Positions 1 through 12,213 of a DNA stretch of 64,000 nucleotides are shown here, piece after piece; position 1 is the stretch's first letter; each line of letters starts with the position of its first letter. The notes under the pieces were generated by a model, which did no database searches, was not told where the DNA came from, and saw only the letters and a program-made list of their open reading frames with translations. The stretch is from assembly GCF_032118995.1 (NCBI RefSeq), contig NC_092666.1, forward strand, positions 10,924,501 through 10,988,500. Reading direction: 5' to 3'. The DNA comes from Asterias amurensis (lineage: Eukaryota; Echinodermata; Asteroidea; Forcipulatida; Asteriidae). The translations under genes and the position numbers were made by a program.

Positions 1-168
1 TAGGGAACTGGTGGGGAGCCTTTGTAGGTGACATGTAAAGCTGGACATGCATTGCCTTTTGTGGGCCATTTTGTACAATCGTCTCCATGGTACAATGAAT
101 GTTATTTCTGTTTTCATGTTGTACATTTTGCTTTCAATTTCTCTGGGGAAGGTACACTATCAACTGCC

Positions 169-1183
169 TTAAAGGCAGTGGACACTATTGGTAATTGTCA
201 AAGACTAGCCTTCACCGTTGGTGTATCTCAACATATGCGTAAAATAACTAACCTGTGAAAATTTGAGCTCAATCGGTCATCAAAGTTGCAAGATAATAAT
301 GAATAGGCCTGGGCGAATTATTCGAATATCCGGTTAATGGCGAATAGGTTTTCCTATCCGTAACCGCGAATGCCTTTTTTTTCTTAACCGGATATCCGCA
401 TAGGGCGCGAATAGCTATTTATAAACCGGATAGTTCTGTAATTACAACCAAGTAACCGGATATTCTTTAATATCGGAATATCCACGGACGTCGGGCGACA
501 ACTGACATGAATGTTTTGTCTGAATCCTAATGAAACTTCTATTAAGACAGCATAAAACAGCATAAATTAAGTATTTAACTATGCTCACCTTCGTGAAGAG
601 TTAAAACAATGACATTTCTGACGTAATTTGTTAAAAGATTACAAAAGTTTTCCTTCACGTAGAGCCATCCACGATCAAAAGAAAAAGCAAATCGCCATCT
701 ATAAATTAGATCTGGTCATTTTTATGATTGAACCGAGTGACACTGTCTAAAACTAATATCAATCCGCCCAGAAGATCTCATTCACAAACGAACAGCGCCC
801 TTTTTTTTTTTTTTTTTTAGCGCCCTCTAGCGGCAAAAAAAACTATTCGAATATCCGGTTAATTTAGGATAGTTGGCCAGCGGTATCCGAATAACAAAAT
901 TTCACTATTCGCCCAGCACTAATAATGAAAGAAGAAAACACCCTTGTCACACGAAGTTGGTTGCGTTTAGATGGTTGATTTTGAGACCTCAAGTTCTAAA
1001 TCAGAGGTCTCGAAATCAAACTTGTGGAAAATTACTTCTTTCTCGAAAACTATGGCACTTCAGAGGGAGCCGTTTCTCACAATGTTTTATACTATCAACC
1101 TCTCCCCATTACTCGTCACCAAGAAAGGTTTTATGCTAATAATTATTTTGAGTAATTACCAATTAGTGTCCACTGCCTCTAAA
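169..1183 (+). mobile_element. MITE family A copy, split by an hAT-like element
   Basis: Family A elements are about 390 bp, flanked by TTAA, with ends AGGCAGTGGACACTATTGG and its inverse. A central hairpin is built on TTTCGAGACCTCAAATTC. No coding capacity. This copy runs from TTAA at 169-172 to about 1183, and its body is interrupted at 304-921. Confidence 0.85.
304..921 (+). mobile_element. hAT-like nonautonomous element nested in MITE A
   Basis: 618 bp with terminal inverted repeats TAGGCCTGGGCGAAT and TAGTGCTGGGCGAAT (read inward), flanked by a perfect 8-bp duplication ATAATGAA (296-303 and 922-929). The 8-bp target duplication and TAG ends fit hAT. A repeated ATTCGAATATCCGGTTAAT motif lies just inside both ends. 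No open frame. Confidence 0.85.
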
Positions 1184-1261
1184 ACTCAACAATAGACTGG
1201 ATGGGCCCACTGAATTGACAGAATTAGTACGAAAGCCCAAATGTTATAAACTTCTGCTTGT

Positions 1262-2815
1262 GGTGATGTTCACTGAGGTTTTTGAAATCCTCTGATATGA
1301 CGCACCCAGGAGGTTCAGGGGGCTTCATTCTCTATACCAGGGGAGACCCAAACCCACTACCCTAGTCCTTTATATTTGGTGATGTAGAGACTCTGTAAAT
1401 CCTCTGAAATAACGCACCCAGGAGGTTCAGGTGCTTCATCCTCTAGACCAAGGGGGAACCCAGGCCCCCTACCCTAGTTTTGTGTTTGTGGTGATGTAGA
1501 GACTCTGTAAATCCTCTGAAATGTAGCACCTACAATGTAGGAGGTTCAGGGGGCTTCATTCTCTATACCAGGGGAGACCCAGGCCTGCACTACCCTAGTC
1601 CTTTATATTTGGTGATGTGGAGACTCTGTAAATCCTCTGAAATGTAACACCCAGGAGGTTCAGGTGCTTCATCCTCTAGACCAAGGGGGAACCCAGGCCC
1701 ACTACCCTAGTTTTGTGTTTGTGGTGATGTAGAGACTCTGTAAATCCTCTGAAATGTAGCACCTAGGAGGTTCAGGGGGCTTCATTCTCTATACCAGGGG
1801 AGACCCAGGCCTGCACTACCCTAGTCCTTTATATTTGGTGATGTGGAGACTCTGTAAATCCTCTGAAATGTAACACCCAGGAGGTTCAGGTGCTTCATCC
1901 TCTAGACCAAGGGGAAACCCAGGCCCACTACCCTAGTTTTGTGTTTGTGGTGATGCAGAGACTCTGTACATCCTCTGAAATGTAGCACCTAGGAGGTTCA
2001 GGGGGCTTCATTCTCTATACCAGGGGAGACCCAGGCCTGCACTACCCTAGTCCTTTATATTTGGTGATGTGGAGACTCTGTAAATCCTCTGAAATGTAAC
2101 ACCCAGGAGGTTCAGGTGCTTCATCCTCTAGACCAAGGGGGAACCCAGGCCCACTACCCTAGTTTTGTGTTTGTGGTGATGTAGAGACTCTGTAAATCCT
2201 CTGAAATGTAGCACCTAGGAGGTTCAGGGGGCTTCATTCTCTATACCAGGGGAGACCCAGGCCTGCACTACCCTAGTCCTTTATATTTGGTGATGTGGAG
2301 ACTCTGTAAATCCTCTGAAATGTAACACCCAGGAGGTTCAGGTGCTTCATCCTCTAGACCAAGGGGAAACCCAGGCCCACTACCCTAGTTTTGTGTTTGT
2401 GGTGATGTAGAGACTCTGTAAATCCTCTGAAATGTAGCACCTAGGAGGTTCAGGGGGCTTCATTCTCTATACCAGGGGAGACCCAGGCCTGCACTACCCT
2501 AGTCCTTTATATTTGGTGATGTGGAGACTCTGTAAATCCTCTGAAATGTAACACCCAGGAGGTTCAGGTGCTTCATCCTCTAGACCAAGGGGGAACCCAG
2601 GCCCACTACCCTAGTTTTGTGTTTGTGGTGATGTAGAGACTCTGTAAATCCTCTGAAATGTAGCACCTAGGAGGTTCAGGGGGCTTCATTCTCTATACCA
2701 GGGGAGACCCAGGCCCACTACCCAATTCCTAATTACTGGTGATGTAGAGGGGGGCTTCATCCTCTAGATCAAGGAAGACCCACCATTTTGTAACAGTTCT
2801 TTATTTATGGTGTTG
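1262..2815 (+). repeat. Satellite-like tandem array, 226-bp dimeric unit
   Basis: Two diverged monomers of about 113 bp alternate, each with TCTGTAAATCCTCTGAAATG and GGAGGTTCAGG. The marker ACCCTAGTTTT recurs at 1471, 1704, 1930, 2156, 2382 and 2608, giving a 226-bp period after the first unit. About seven dimers; edges are more diverged. Confidence 0.93.
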
Positions 2816-3660
2816 TTGAAGGTATTAGCAAGACTTAGCCGTCTTGCCTCAGGCCCCCTAAAGTGCTTGTTTGTTTACATACATTGGTCAAAAAACAGAT
2901 TGTCTGTAAAACCAGCTCAGATGTTTGTTGACATTGTCAACATAAGAATGTAGTCTTAGTTTTAAAAGTAAGGCCTTAAAAAATAAAAACATGTTAAGCG
3001 TCCCCACCTGCTTCCTTTTTTTAATGAAAAAAATAAAGGATATACTCAAAAAAAAAAAACAATTGAAAACAACCCAGCCATTCATGTAGGCCTATGTATT
3101 GAAAAATGTGTCGTGCTGCCATTTATAAACTAAACAAACAAAAAAACTCCGAGTCCTACATGTTCAGGTACATGTAAGAAAAAAAAAAAAGGTCTTCAGT
3201 CCTGGAGTCTTCTCAGATTCAAATATTTTAGTCAGAATTTACTCCTTTCTCAAAAACTACATAACTATGTTACTTCAGAGGAAGTAAATGTTCACAATGT
3301 CTTATGTACATGTACTATCAAAATCCTTCCGTTGCTCATTACCATGTAAGTTTTTATGCTGATAAACAATTATTTTGAGTACTGACCAAATATTTAATAC
3401 ATTTTTATTTTATGCGTGTGAGAATACTGGTCTTTGACAATTACATGTACCAAACGTGTCCAGCAGCCGATTTCACGAAACGCTAGGATTAATCATATCC
3501 CGAGTTAGGACGAAACTTAGGATGGGTTCAATGCATCCAAATGTTTATGGATACAAAACTGAACTCGTCCTAAGTCCTAAGATTAATTCTTAGTTAGGAT
3601 GAGTTTGGTGAAAGAAGCCCCTGTGCCTTCAAAGTCCTATAAGTTGATAATGTCTGACAA
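2816..3660. other. Spacer with repeat relics
   Basis: No gene seen. Contains A-rich tracts, a degraded MITE A right half (about 3215-3470) and an inverted-repeat relic built on GATTAATC..TCCTAAG (3468-3615). Confidence 0.5.
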
Positions 3661-3691
3661 ATTGTCATTTTGTTTTCCCTCAATGCTACAG

Positions 3692-3768
3692 GTGTGACAA
3701 ACTAAGCAGTCAAAGTGTCTATCACGGCAATCTTTCTCCAGTCGGACCCTAGTGCTTCATCCCGCAGC
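3692..3768 (+). other. Vangl: 5' UTR part of the first coding Vangl exon
   Basis: A pyrimidine-rich tract and AG at 3690-3691 form a splice acceptor 77 nt before the Vangl ATG, so at least one noncoding exon lies further upstream, either in the repeat-rich 1-3660 stretch or outside the window. Confidence 0.6.
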
Positions 3769-6700
3769 ATGGAGCCCGACACACCCAACAGTAAACCACT
3801 TAGGAACAACACCCAGACTCCACCCAGTAACCACACACCCCATCGGAGTGGGCGACACAGGTGTGTGAAATGAAACCGCCTTGACTCTTAGGCACCCATG
3901 CCCCTCCCAGGCTTTTATGTTTTGTTTTTGAACAGGGCAAGGGCATCAAGGCATTATCTCCTTGGTAAAGAGCACCCTATGAGGAAATTGTGAATTTCTA
4001 CTGATGAGCATTTCAGGGGCACAAAGGCAATGACCATGAGGCATGCAGGCAATCGCCTCCGTTGCACCGTGCCCCCTGGTCATTGCCTTTGTGCCTTTAA
4101 TATGCTATACAGTAGTACAAATTTACAATTTCCTTATAGGGTGCTCTTACCAAGGAGAAAATGCTACTCAAAAATCAGGATTTGATACTCAATGATCTAG
4201 TTCGGGCGTTGTGTTCTAGGATTTCATGAACATGTAGGATTGTTGTTCATCTATTTTCCAACCAATCAATGATGATGTACAAATGAAGCGCCATATTGTA
4301 CAGTGTTGTTCTCGACTGATCCCTGTTGAAAAGTGGTGTGTGGTAATGTTCGGAGTGCATTGTTCTCGGGTCATGTTCTCATTGTTCGGGCGTGCGAACA
4401 GCGCACTATGGCCAAGAACACACCACCTAAACTCAGCCAATAATTGCCATTCAGAGTGCATACAAAAAATCAGTCTTAATATTTTGCTCATGCAAAATTG
4501 CTGGGCGAAATAATTCCTTGTCCTATGATAGGCATGCCCAACCAGGACTGACTAATAAAACTCTTCTGCGGTAGAGTTAATTATGATCCTATAAGCTAAA
4601 GTAGTAGTCCCAGCCTATTTTCTATTACATCCGCCCGGGTAGTAGTTCAAAAGCAGGACAGTTCTTTTCAGAACAGAGAATTCTCCCTGACACCCGAACA
4701 ATCTACTCCTGCGCGGTAGTAGAATAAAGAAAGACGGTTCCCTCAAAACAAACTCTACCTGGCAAGTGACACATATGAAGTTACTGCAAACCAAATATAT
4801 TTTGATACCTCACCATGTAATGCCTCAAATCTTATAAAACTCTTCTTCTTCTCGTTCTCTTAGGGATCGGTATCGAGACCGAGATACAGATGAAGAGAGT
4901 GAGAAGGGTCACCGCAGCCGACGCCGTCGGGAGCGGGACCAGGAGCCGCGGGGCGAAGACTACGAGGCTGACCGATCTCATCGGAGTCACAATCGAAGCA
5001 GTCGCTCGGTAACGATTCAACCTCCTCAAGCTCTCACCACGGACGATGAAAGAGATGAGGTAAAGTATATCTCGTTCTGATTTGTAGGCGTTTTATGCTC
5101 GATTTATGGCTTGGTGTTACCTGCTTCTCATTTCCCCCTCCCCCTACCTTTCTTATTGTGTCTTCATTATGTTAAGAAAGTTGCAGGAATTCTGTGGAGG
5201 ATTTTGTGAATCAGTCAATAAATGTGTTTTATCATTTTAGTGTTTCAAAAAGTTTGTTTTCATAATGTTCATTTACTTTTATGTTGCATTTATATACAGT
5301 ACACAATAATTTTATTGTTGCTTTCTGATTGTAGTTTAACCCTAACCCTTCCCAACATTAGTTGATTGTACTTTTTATCAGCTTTTTGTTTACTGATTCT
5401 GTCGTATTCGATCATGGTTTACTTTGTGCTATCCTTACATTGCCATATTACCTATTTCATATCTGTTTTCTTTCATATGCATTTGTATTTTATTTCTCTT
5501 TTATAATATGTATTTGTAAATACCCTCTCAAAAAATTGTCTTACTTCGTTCTCTGGCTACGAAGATGGTTTCAATTCAATTCAATCCTTTAACATCCAAC
5601 TGCATGTTTTGTTTGATGTTGTAGGACTGAAGACTTGATTATGGTTAACATGGGATCAGACATACCTAATAAGAGTCCAACAGATTGAGTGTTTAGTTAC
5701 TGAATGGTGTTGGACTGAAAACTTAACTTATTAACTGATTATGCTTGTACCACCAAATCGTAGTCCACTAGTGTGGGTGTTGAATTTACTAAATGGTGTT
5801 GCACTATTTATTACACTTTACATTGACTCAGGCAAAATTTAATCTTAGTCCATTATGTTAGGTGTAGACTAGAGCAGTCAGTCATGTCAGTAGGCTTAGT
5901 GTATCGGAAATAATGTAAATGTAAACAAAAAGTTTTGCACAAACTAATTTGCACAATCAATTTTACACATACCTGTAGGATTTTATGTGTTTTTATGTTT
6001 TGTTTATGTATAAGGGGTACATTCTAAATCTTAAATGTTGTTATTAAGGTTACCATTTTCTTGTTCTTGATCTTAAAGTTGTTGTGATGTTTATTTCAGG
6101 TTCTTGAGGTTGAAATCCTGCCACAGGATGACAACTGGGGCGACAACACCACCGCCATCACCGGTACCTCGGATCGCTCCTCCATGGAAGACCTTACGCA
6201 GCTTGCCAAAAGCATGGACAGTACCGGGTTCGATTGCAGCCGCTACGTCGGCTACGTCTTAGCAGTGATCATCGGCCTGGCCGCGTTCTTATCCCCGATT
6301 GCCTTTGTTGTTCTCCCCATTGTGATGCAGAATCGGTCCCCGTGCGGCACGGCGTGCGACGGCCTTTTCATCAGCATGGCGTTTAAGCTTTTGATTCTAC
6401 TCATTGGGAGTTGGGCTCTGTTCTTCCGGAGACCCAAAGCGAGTTTTCCACGAGTCTTCATATTCCGTATGATCGTCATGGGCTTGCTGCTCGTCTTGGT
6501 CGTCGCCTATTGGTTGTTCTATGGAGTACGCGTAATGCAACAAGAACAGGTTGATTATAACGGTGTGGTATTGTACGCCGTCTCGCTCGTGGACGCGTTG
6601 TTGTTTGTTCACTACATCGCTGTGATTCTTTTAGAGTTGCGCCAGCTTCAGCCGATGTACGCCATTAAAGTGGTGCGCTCGCCGGACGGCGCCAGTGAAT

Positions 6701-7485
6701 ACTACACCGTTGGGATGTTGAGCATACAACGTTGCGCCGCGTGGGTCCTCGAACATTATTACCGCGATTTCAAGATCTTTAACCCACACCTCCTCCGAGT
6801 GCCGACGTCGAGAGTCGCCAACAAAATCTCTAACTTCAAGGTGTACGACGTGGATGGCGGACCCAACGAGTCCGTCACCAACCGCTCACGAGCGATCATG
6901 GCGGCGACGGCCCACCGTCGCGATCAGAGTCGCAATGAGCGCTTTTATGAGAAGCAGGAGTACGAGCGACGCGTGAAGAAGCGAAGAGCTCGTCTGGAGC
7001 TAGCCGCCGAGGAAGCCTTCAATCACATCAAACGCCTTCATGAGGACCAGAGTATGAGTGCTCATGTGATGGACCCGACAGAAGCCGCTCAGGCTATCTT
7101 TCCATCCATGGCCCGCTCGCTGCAGAAGTATCTCCGCGTGACTCGCCAGCAGCCGAGATGGACTATGGACGCCGTCATTGGACACCTCACCATGTGCATC
7201 AGTTACAACCTCTCCCCTAAGGCATTCCTAGAAGCATTTTTCGAACCAGGGCCCACTATCGTTCAGAGTGTACGCGAGGGCGTTGCCTCGCAACCATGGG
7301 AGCTGGTTTCGGACACATTGGTGTCCCGCCCCATCAAAGAGGGTGGGACGTTTCAACTTCGACAAGGGGAGGTGATGCTGCAGGTTTATGTGATGAGGAT
7401 ACCGCACTTGAAGTTCAAAGAGGAGGCGTACGACTATAAGAACAATAGGTTTGCCCTACGTCTCCAATCGGAGACTTCAGTGTAA
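3769..7485 (+). CDS. Vangl: Vang-like planar cell polarity protein (Van Gogh/Strabismus orthologue)
   Basis: Coding exons are 3769-3860, 4864-5059 and 6100-7485; phases close (92, 196, 1386 nt) to give 557 aa. Vang-like proteins are four-pass membrane proteins of the core planar cell polarity complex and bind Prickle and Dishevelled. The N-terminus (residues 1-124) is cytosolic, with an Arg/Asp/Ser-rich stretch and a Ser cluster before SVTIQPP, as in vertebrate VANGL. Four hydrophobic segments lie near residues 148-172, 185-205, 215-237 and 251-274, with the family signatures CGTAC, GSWALFFRRPKAS and FAVSLVDALL-like. The C-terminal tail carries RRDQS (Asp371) and WELVS (Ser500), the positions hit in mouse looptail alleles, and ends in the PDZ-binding tetrapeptide ETSV. 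The start ATG is in the exon that follows the acceptor at 3690-3691. Vertebrate genes split the region corresponding to the third exon; here it is one exon. It is somewhat longer than human VANGL2 (521 aa), mostly at the N-terminus. Confidence 0.97.
3925..4165. repeat. Foldback repeat in Vangl intron 1
   Basis: Arms containing TCTCCTTGGTAAAGAGCACCC (left, shortened here) and its inverse lie at about 3955-4000 and 4125-4165. Related single-arm pieces occur at 40632-40690, 47483-47580 and 59868-59965. Confidence 0.6.
4535..4835 (-). repeat. Interspersed repeat family I, copy 1
   Basis: Shares AGCTAAAGTAGTAGTCCC, TCTACCTGGC and GATACCTCACCATG with 35032-35215 (same orientation) and with 14632-14770 and 33598-33830 (opposite orientation). 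In Vangl intron 1, ending just before exon 2. Confidence 0.6.
5340..5595 (+). repeat. Probable LINE 3' tail in Vangl intron 2
   Basis: T-rich sequence ending in CTGGCTACGAAGATGG and a short TTCAATTCAATTCAATC repeat, as seen at CR1-like 3' ends. No coding part retained. Confidence 0.35.
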
Positions 7486-8860
7486 GAACTTCAGGTAAAA
7501 CAAAAACTTAAAACACTTCTGGTTTCTTTCTGCGAGGCACCAACTTCCTGCTCGCTATGCGGAGAAGCAGATGAAATTGTTAATTGTACAGTTGTGATGT
7601 AAAGTAGATAATAACATTGCAAATTGTTGAAAAGTACTGTGTCACAGAGATGTGTGTTTTGCACCACACGCTACCAGTCCAACAAAGTTTGGCGTTTTGT
7701 TTGTCAACATCTTCATAAAAATTTTTGTGAACGTCTACAGAAGTACCTTGTGGTACCTTGTCAGCAGTGGAGATTCTGTGCTCTAAAGAATACAGACAGA
7801 GTCAATGCTGCGATACTTGTACATTGTTGGTTCTTGGAAGAAAAACAAAATTCAGTCCTCTTGTTTTCAACACTGAACGACTGTCCTGGAAGCATTTCAC
7901 AATTTCTTTAAGAAAAGACCGCATTTATCATTCGTGCTTTGTCAGGGCCTATAGGGATGGTCATTGTGATTCATATCAAAATAGAGGGAGACATTGAAGT
8001 TTTTTTTTTATTTAAAGAAAACCTTCAGATTCAAAACTGGTTTGTTTGATATTTACCGAATGAGTATCACACCATTAAGTTCGCCTGTTAACAGTATCGC
8101 TGAGCCTCATTGCATGTCCGAATTGGCAGATACGGCCACGGCTAATGCTTAATCACAATGTCATCATGCATTGAAGTATAAGATGTCCTTAGCAACAGCC
8201 TTAGCAACAGCTGTAGCCGCAGCCGCTATTTCAGATACAGCCTCAACTTCAGGCCTGGGCTAGATTTCACAAAGAGCTCAAGTTCTTAACTTGTCCTAAG
8301 TTAAGACTAGCTTTAAGTTTTTACCAACTTCTCGGGTCTATCTTGGTGAAATCGACCTTTGGAACTTCTTTGAGAGGGCATTCTCATTTCGCAAAGGGCA
8401 CAATGATTTATCGAAGTCTATTGGGGAAACTTTTGCGGGGGCACAAAGGCCAAGGCAGAGACTGTGGCCTGTGTGTAATTCCAGGCTTAAAGCCAGCTTG
8501 CAAGTGTGTGTATCGTCCGTGTCAGTGTAAACCAGTACTGAGCACTGACCTTTTGTATTCTTCAAAGTGTGTTTAATCGGCATCTACATGTATAGGAATG
8601 TGGCATAATATGTATAAAAATAATAATAATAATAGTAATAGTGCGTGAAACAGTGGCGTATGTACTATGTATCAGGAAACAGCTTTTACTTTTTTTTTTT
8701 TTTTCTTTTCTTTTTAGTTTTAGTTTTGTGGAGCATTGTACAATTAAAAAAAAGTACACATGGCCTGCTGATATTTATCATAAGATTTGTAACTAGATAT
8801 ATGTACAGAGAGAAGTCGAATGTGAGTTGGGCTTACATTGTGTACAACATGCAATCAACA
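7486..8860 (+). other. Probable Vangl 3' UTR and flank
   Basis: Follows the Vangl stop. No convincing coding frame. It includes a degraded repeat related to the piece at 9827 (8365-8460), a 'fails-to-close' inverted repeat relic at 8265-8345, and an AT-rich tract near 8615-8760. No clear AATAAA is seen before 8860, so the polyadenylation site is not placed. Confidence 0.4.
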
Positions 8861-9123
8861 GGGCCCAATTTCATGGCTCTGCTTACCACCGAATTCCGCG
8901 CTTACGATCACGATTCCCCGATACGTGCAAGCGCCGAATATATGCGCTAGCCTTAGTAGAATGCCTAAAAAGCGTAGACTGCCTAGTAACGTTCAGTACG
9001 TACGCGCAGAAGCCAAAATTTGACGCTAATCCGAGAAATACGCTTGCCGTATGCACAGAATTCCCTGCTTCCATAAGCGCAGATTCTGTGCTTACGGTAA
9101 GCAGAGTCATGAAAATGGGCCCC
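8861..9123. mobile_element. Foldback MITE family D, copy 1
   Basis: Ends GGGCCCAATTTCATGGCTC and its inverse, with internal GCTTACG-type palindromic motifs. Related copies are at 12214-12472 and 47584-47833. Confidence 0.75.
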
Positions 9124-10370
9124 GGTCGGCTATGTCTTGATTTGAAGGGTATGTTTCCACTGCACAGATTGATGTGTTCGTAAAAAAAATGCTCCACACC
9201 TTTTGGGTTGATCATTACCATTTAGGTTTGCGCCGGCACCATGTAAAAATAACTTTTTTTGTGAGTAGTGGTGGCTCTGACATGACCCGGTTTTGATGCT
9301 GGGCGCCAAAAATCCCTTGGTGCCCATGCCCTTTAAAAAATGAAGCATAGGAGCAAGAAGTCAAGGCTCCGTGCAAGTTGTGAATGATCATAATGGCACA
9401 GCCCGTTTAATGGTACCATTCACCCCTTAAGTTTCTGAGAATTTGTGTGATTAATAAATACTTGAATTGGTCACTCAGATAAAACGTGTTAAGGTGTATG
9501 GTTAAGAAAAAACTTCAGGAACCTAGGGAGCTATCCCCCTGATGAAAATAAGGTCTGAGGGGAATTAGTCTGGCATCCTTATATAACATTATGAACTCTC
9601 ATGGGAATGCAAGTCTGGACACCAAACAATGAATTTTGCAAGGAGCTTTGAATGGCTTGCCTTTGGCAGAATTTTACTAAGCAAGTGTATTACACTTGGT
9701 GAAAATTTGCAGGGGACCACATAGAAGCAGTTCTAATCTAATGAAAATACACTGGTAACTGCCGATTCTGCTATTAAGCTTAATTAATCAGTGTTAAGCA
9801 GACTTGTGTTTTTCATCTTTTAAAAGGACAAGGCCCATTTCATTTTGCAAAGGGCACTTACATTGGAAATCTTTAAAGTCTATGGGAAAATTTTGAAGGG
9901 GCACCAAGCGCAAGACCAGGGCAACGAAGGCCATGTCCTCCAGATAATTCCAGACCTGCTCTGAGGTGCTTTCGCTCTGGCCTAATGAATTAATAAGCTC
10001 TAGAACTATCCCAATTGGCTTGGGAGGTCTGCGATCCAGATGAGAAATTAAATTACGGAGTGAATTAAAGCGAGGACCTTCCCTGTTAGATTTCTCTTCT
10101 TTGTCTTTCCATCACAGAGATAAAAGATTTAATTACTGAGTAACGACACTTTAATTAATTAGGCAGGCGTACTCGGCGGTAATCAACTGCTGTTTAAGTG
10201 GTTAAGTGAATGACTCATTTATCACAGTCAGTTCAGAGTTAATAAGTTGAGGTTTCTTTGTTTTGGCGCCTTGAAGCGAAGACTAACTACACGCAGGTTC
10301 AAAGGTCATGTCGTTGTAGCAAAAGCATATCAATCACCGAATGAATGACTTAAATCTAGAGTCTGTACAA
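9124..10370. other. Spacer without a recognisable gene
   Basis: No coding exon seen. 9827-9935 shares GCAAAGGGCAC..TCTATGGG..GGGGCAC with 8365-8460, an interspersed repeat piece. Confidence 0.4.
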
Positions 10371-10384
10371 TGGCAAAAAATTTA

Positions 10385-10690
10385 GTTTGATATTGGACGT
10401 TGAACATTCACATAGGTTCGTACAGTGAATATCAATGTTGCTTATTCAATATTGGACAATTAGACTTTCACATAGGTTTGTGCAGTGAATGTTCACCTTG
10501 TACATCGATATCTGATATTGGACATTCACATCGCTTTGTACTGTGAATTTCTACCTTGCACAACAATATTATGTCCAATATCAATGTAGATATTCACAGT
10601 ACAAACCTGTGTGAATATCCAATGTTCAATATCGAAAAAGCAACATAGATATTCGCTGAACAAACATATGTCAATGTCCAATATGAAACT
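10385..10690. repeat. Mixed direct/inverted array of a 55-60 bp unit
   Basis: The unit TATTGGACATTCACATAGG..TTTGTACAGTGAAT appears three times forward (about 10390, 10450, 10515) and twice inverted (about 10570-10625, 10630-10690), so the block can fold on itself. Confidence 0.8.
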
Positions 10691-11162
10691 GACCTCACTT
10701 TTATGTCTGTACATCACTCAAGCCTGTTGTATTTTCAAGCATTTGGGTAAAAACTTTTGATTGGTGCTTTGTTTTACCTTTGTAGTAAAAAACACACTTT
10801 GACGTGTCCCAATTTTTGATAACACCTAGCTTTCCACAGCCTATTTCCGAATAAGGACAGAAAATCTTGAGAAACTAAATTTTAAAAAGTTTGGGTGCTT
10901 TATATTGATCTTTTTTAATCCAATACTCTTTCTATTCATTCGTTCTAACCCACCTCTTTTATTAGCAAGTTTATATTTTATCTTGTAACAGGTGCTAAAG
11001 TGTTTTTAAATTCTCTTTTTTTTTTAAGTATCATTTTTCCACTCATGTTGCTTCCATCTTTCTAGTGTTATTACAATCTTTTAAATCTGTTTTTATGTTT
11101 GCCTTCAATATATTAGTTGAAAAGTCTTTCCACAATTTTTTTTAAGACATTGTTCATTTAAT

Positions 11163-11310
11163 GGGAGACTTTTGTGACGCTTGGTGGCAGCAGACTCACC
11201 AGGTAAAATCCATTGTTCTCGGTTATGTGGGCATGCTCAGAACTACGTCAACAATGGAAATTTACCTGGTACATGTAAGTCTGCTGCCACCTTTGGCCTC
11301 AACGCCTCCC
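11163..11310. mobile_element. Foldback MITE family G, copy 1
   Basis: Arms GGTGGCAGCAGACT..CAGGTAAA and inverse, ends GGGAG..CTCCC. A second copy lies at 23704-23824. Confidence 0.7.
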
Positions 11311-12027
11311 ATTTTCTGATCAATTTGAGGAAGCAAGTGTTTATAATTGGCATGTTTCTGTTAATGTAGAAGAAAAACATGTAAATACCTGAGACAGTGT
11401 GATGTGGATTCCGTGTACGACAAAAACAAAATAAGTTTTTACAACAAGATAGTAATTGATAAATTAAGAAAGATTCAGCAAAGGTTTGTGTATGGGAATT
11501 ATTGTGAAGGGAACACGTAGGGCCTACCTTGTATTAATATTATAGTACTATCTTTTGTGGGGTTATTTAAAAAATTCAATCAATGGCAATTGCGGTTGTT
11601 TTTATTTTAAGTAGTCTTTAACAAATAAAGTAAAAGGCACTGCACTTTTTTTTTGGGGGGGGGGGGGTATTCTTAACTCTGATTTGTTTTCTCCGTCTTT
11701 TTTTTTATAGATGTCAATTATTGTTATGGGCGTTTTGCTGTGTATAAGAGCTGTATGTATTAGAATTATGAAACGAATGTCGTTTTGGGTTTTTATATGA
11801 TTAAAATCTCTAAAAGTATTGTAAATGAGTACTAGAAAAAAAACTATTTAAAATAATTCAATCAGTGTAAAGTATATGTTAGTGGGTAAATATAATGAAT
11901 CGTGAAAGGCACAAAAATGTTTTTTATGTTATTTTAAAGTTGGTTTCTTTTCTTAAGAAAGGGTAATTGATTCCTTCGATTTTGACATGGGATACCAACT
12001 GAAGGAAAGACTATACGATCAATACCA
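11311..12027. other. Spacer, AT-rich
   Basis: No gene seen. Includes an abrupt T9-G13 tract at 11646-11667 and an AATAAA near 11622 that could serve a long Vangl 3' UTR. Confidence 0.35.
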
Positions 12028-12212
12028 GGGACCAATTTCATAGAGCTGCTAAGCACAAAACTTTGCTTAGTATGAAATGTTTGCCTTGTTAAAAACAGGA
12101 TTACAAGCAGTATGCAACAAATGTAAATTTGGTTGGTAATTCTGTTTTTATCAAGGAAGAAATGTTATGCTAAGCAAATCTTTGTGCTTAGCAGCTCTAT
12201 GAAATTGGGCCC
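12028..12212. mobile_element. Foldback MITE family C, copy 1
   Basis: Ends GGGACCAATTTCATAGAGC and inverse (family consensus GGGCCCAATTTCATAGAGC), with GCTTAGCA-like inner motifs. It abuts a family D element. Confidence 0.75.
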
Positions 12213-12213
12213 T

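Noticed and set aside
1262-2815. CRISPR-like regular repeats
   Set aside because: Units are contiguous 113/226-bp tandem repeats with no unique spacers, in an animal genome.
4216-4513. Overlapping open frames on both strands in Vangl intron 1
   Set aside because: Lie wholly in an intron, no family resemblance; the overlap reflects chance absence of stops.
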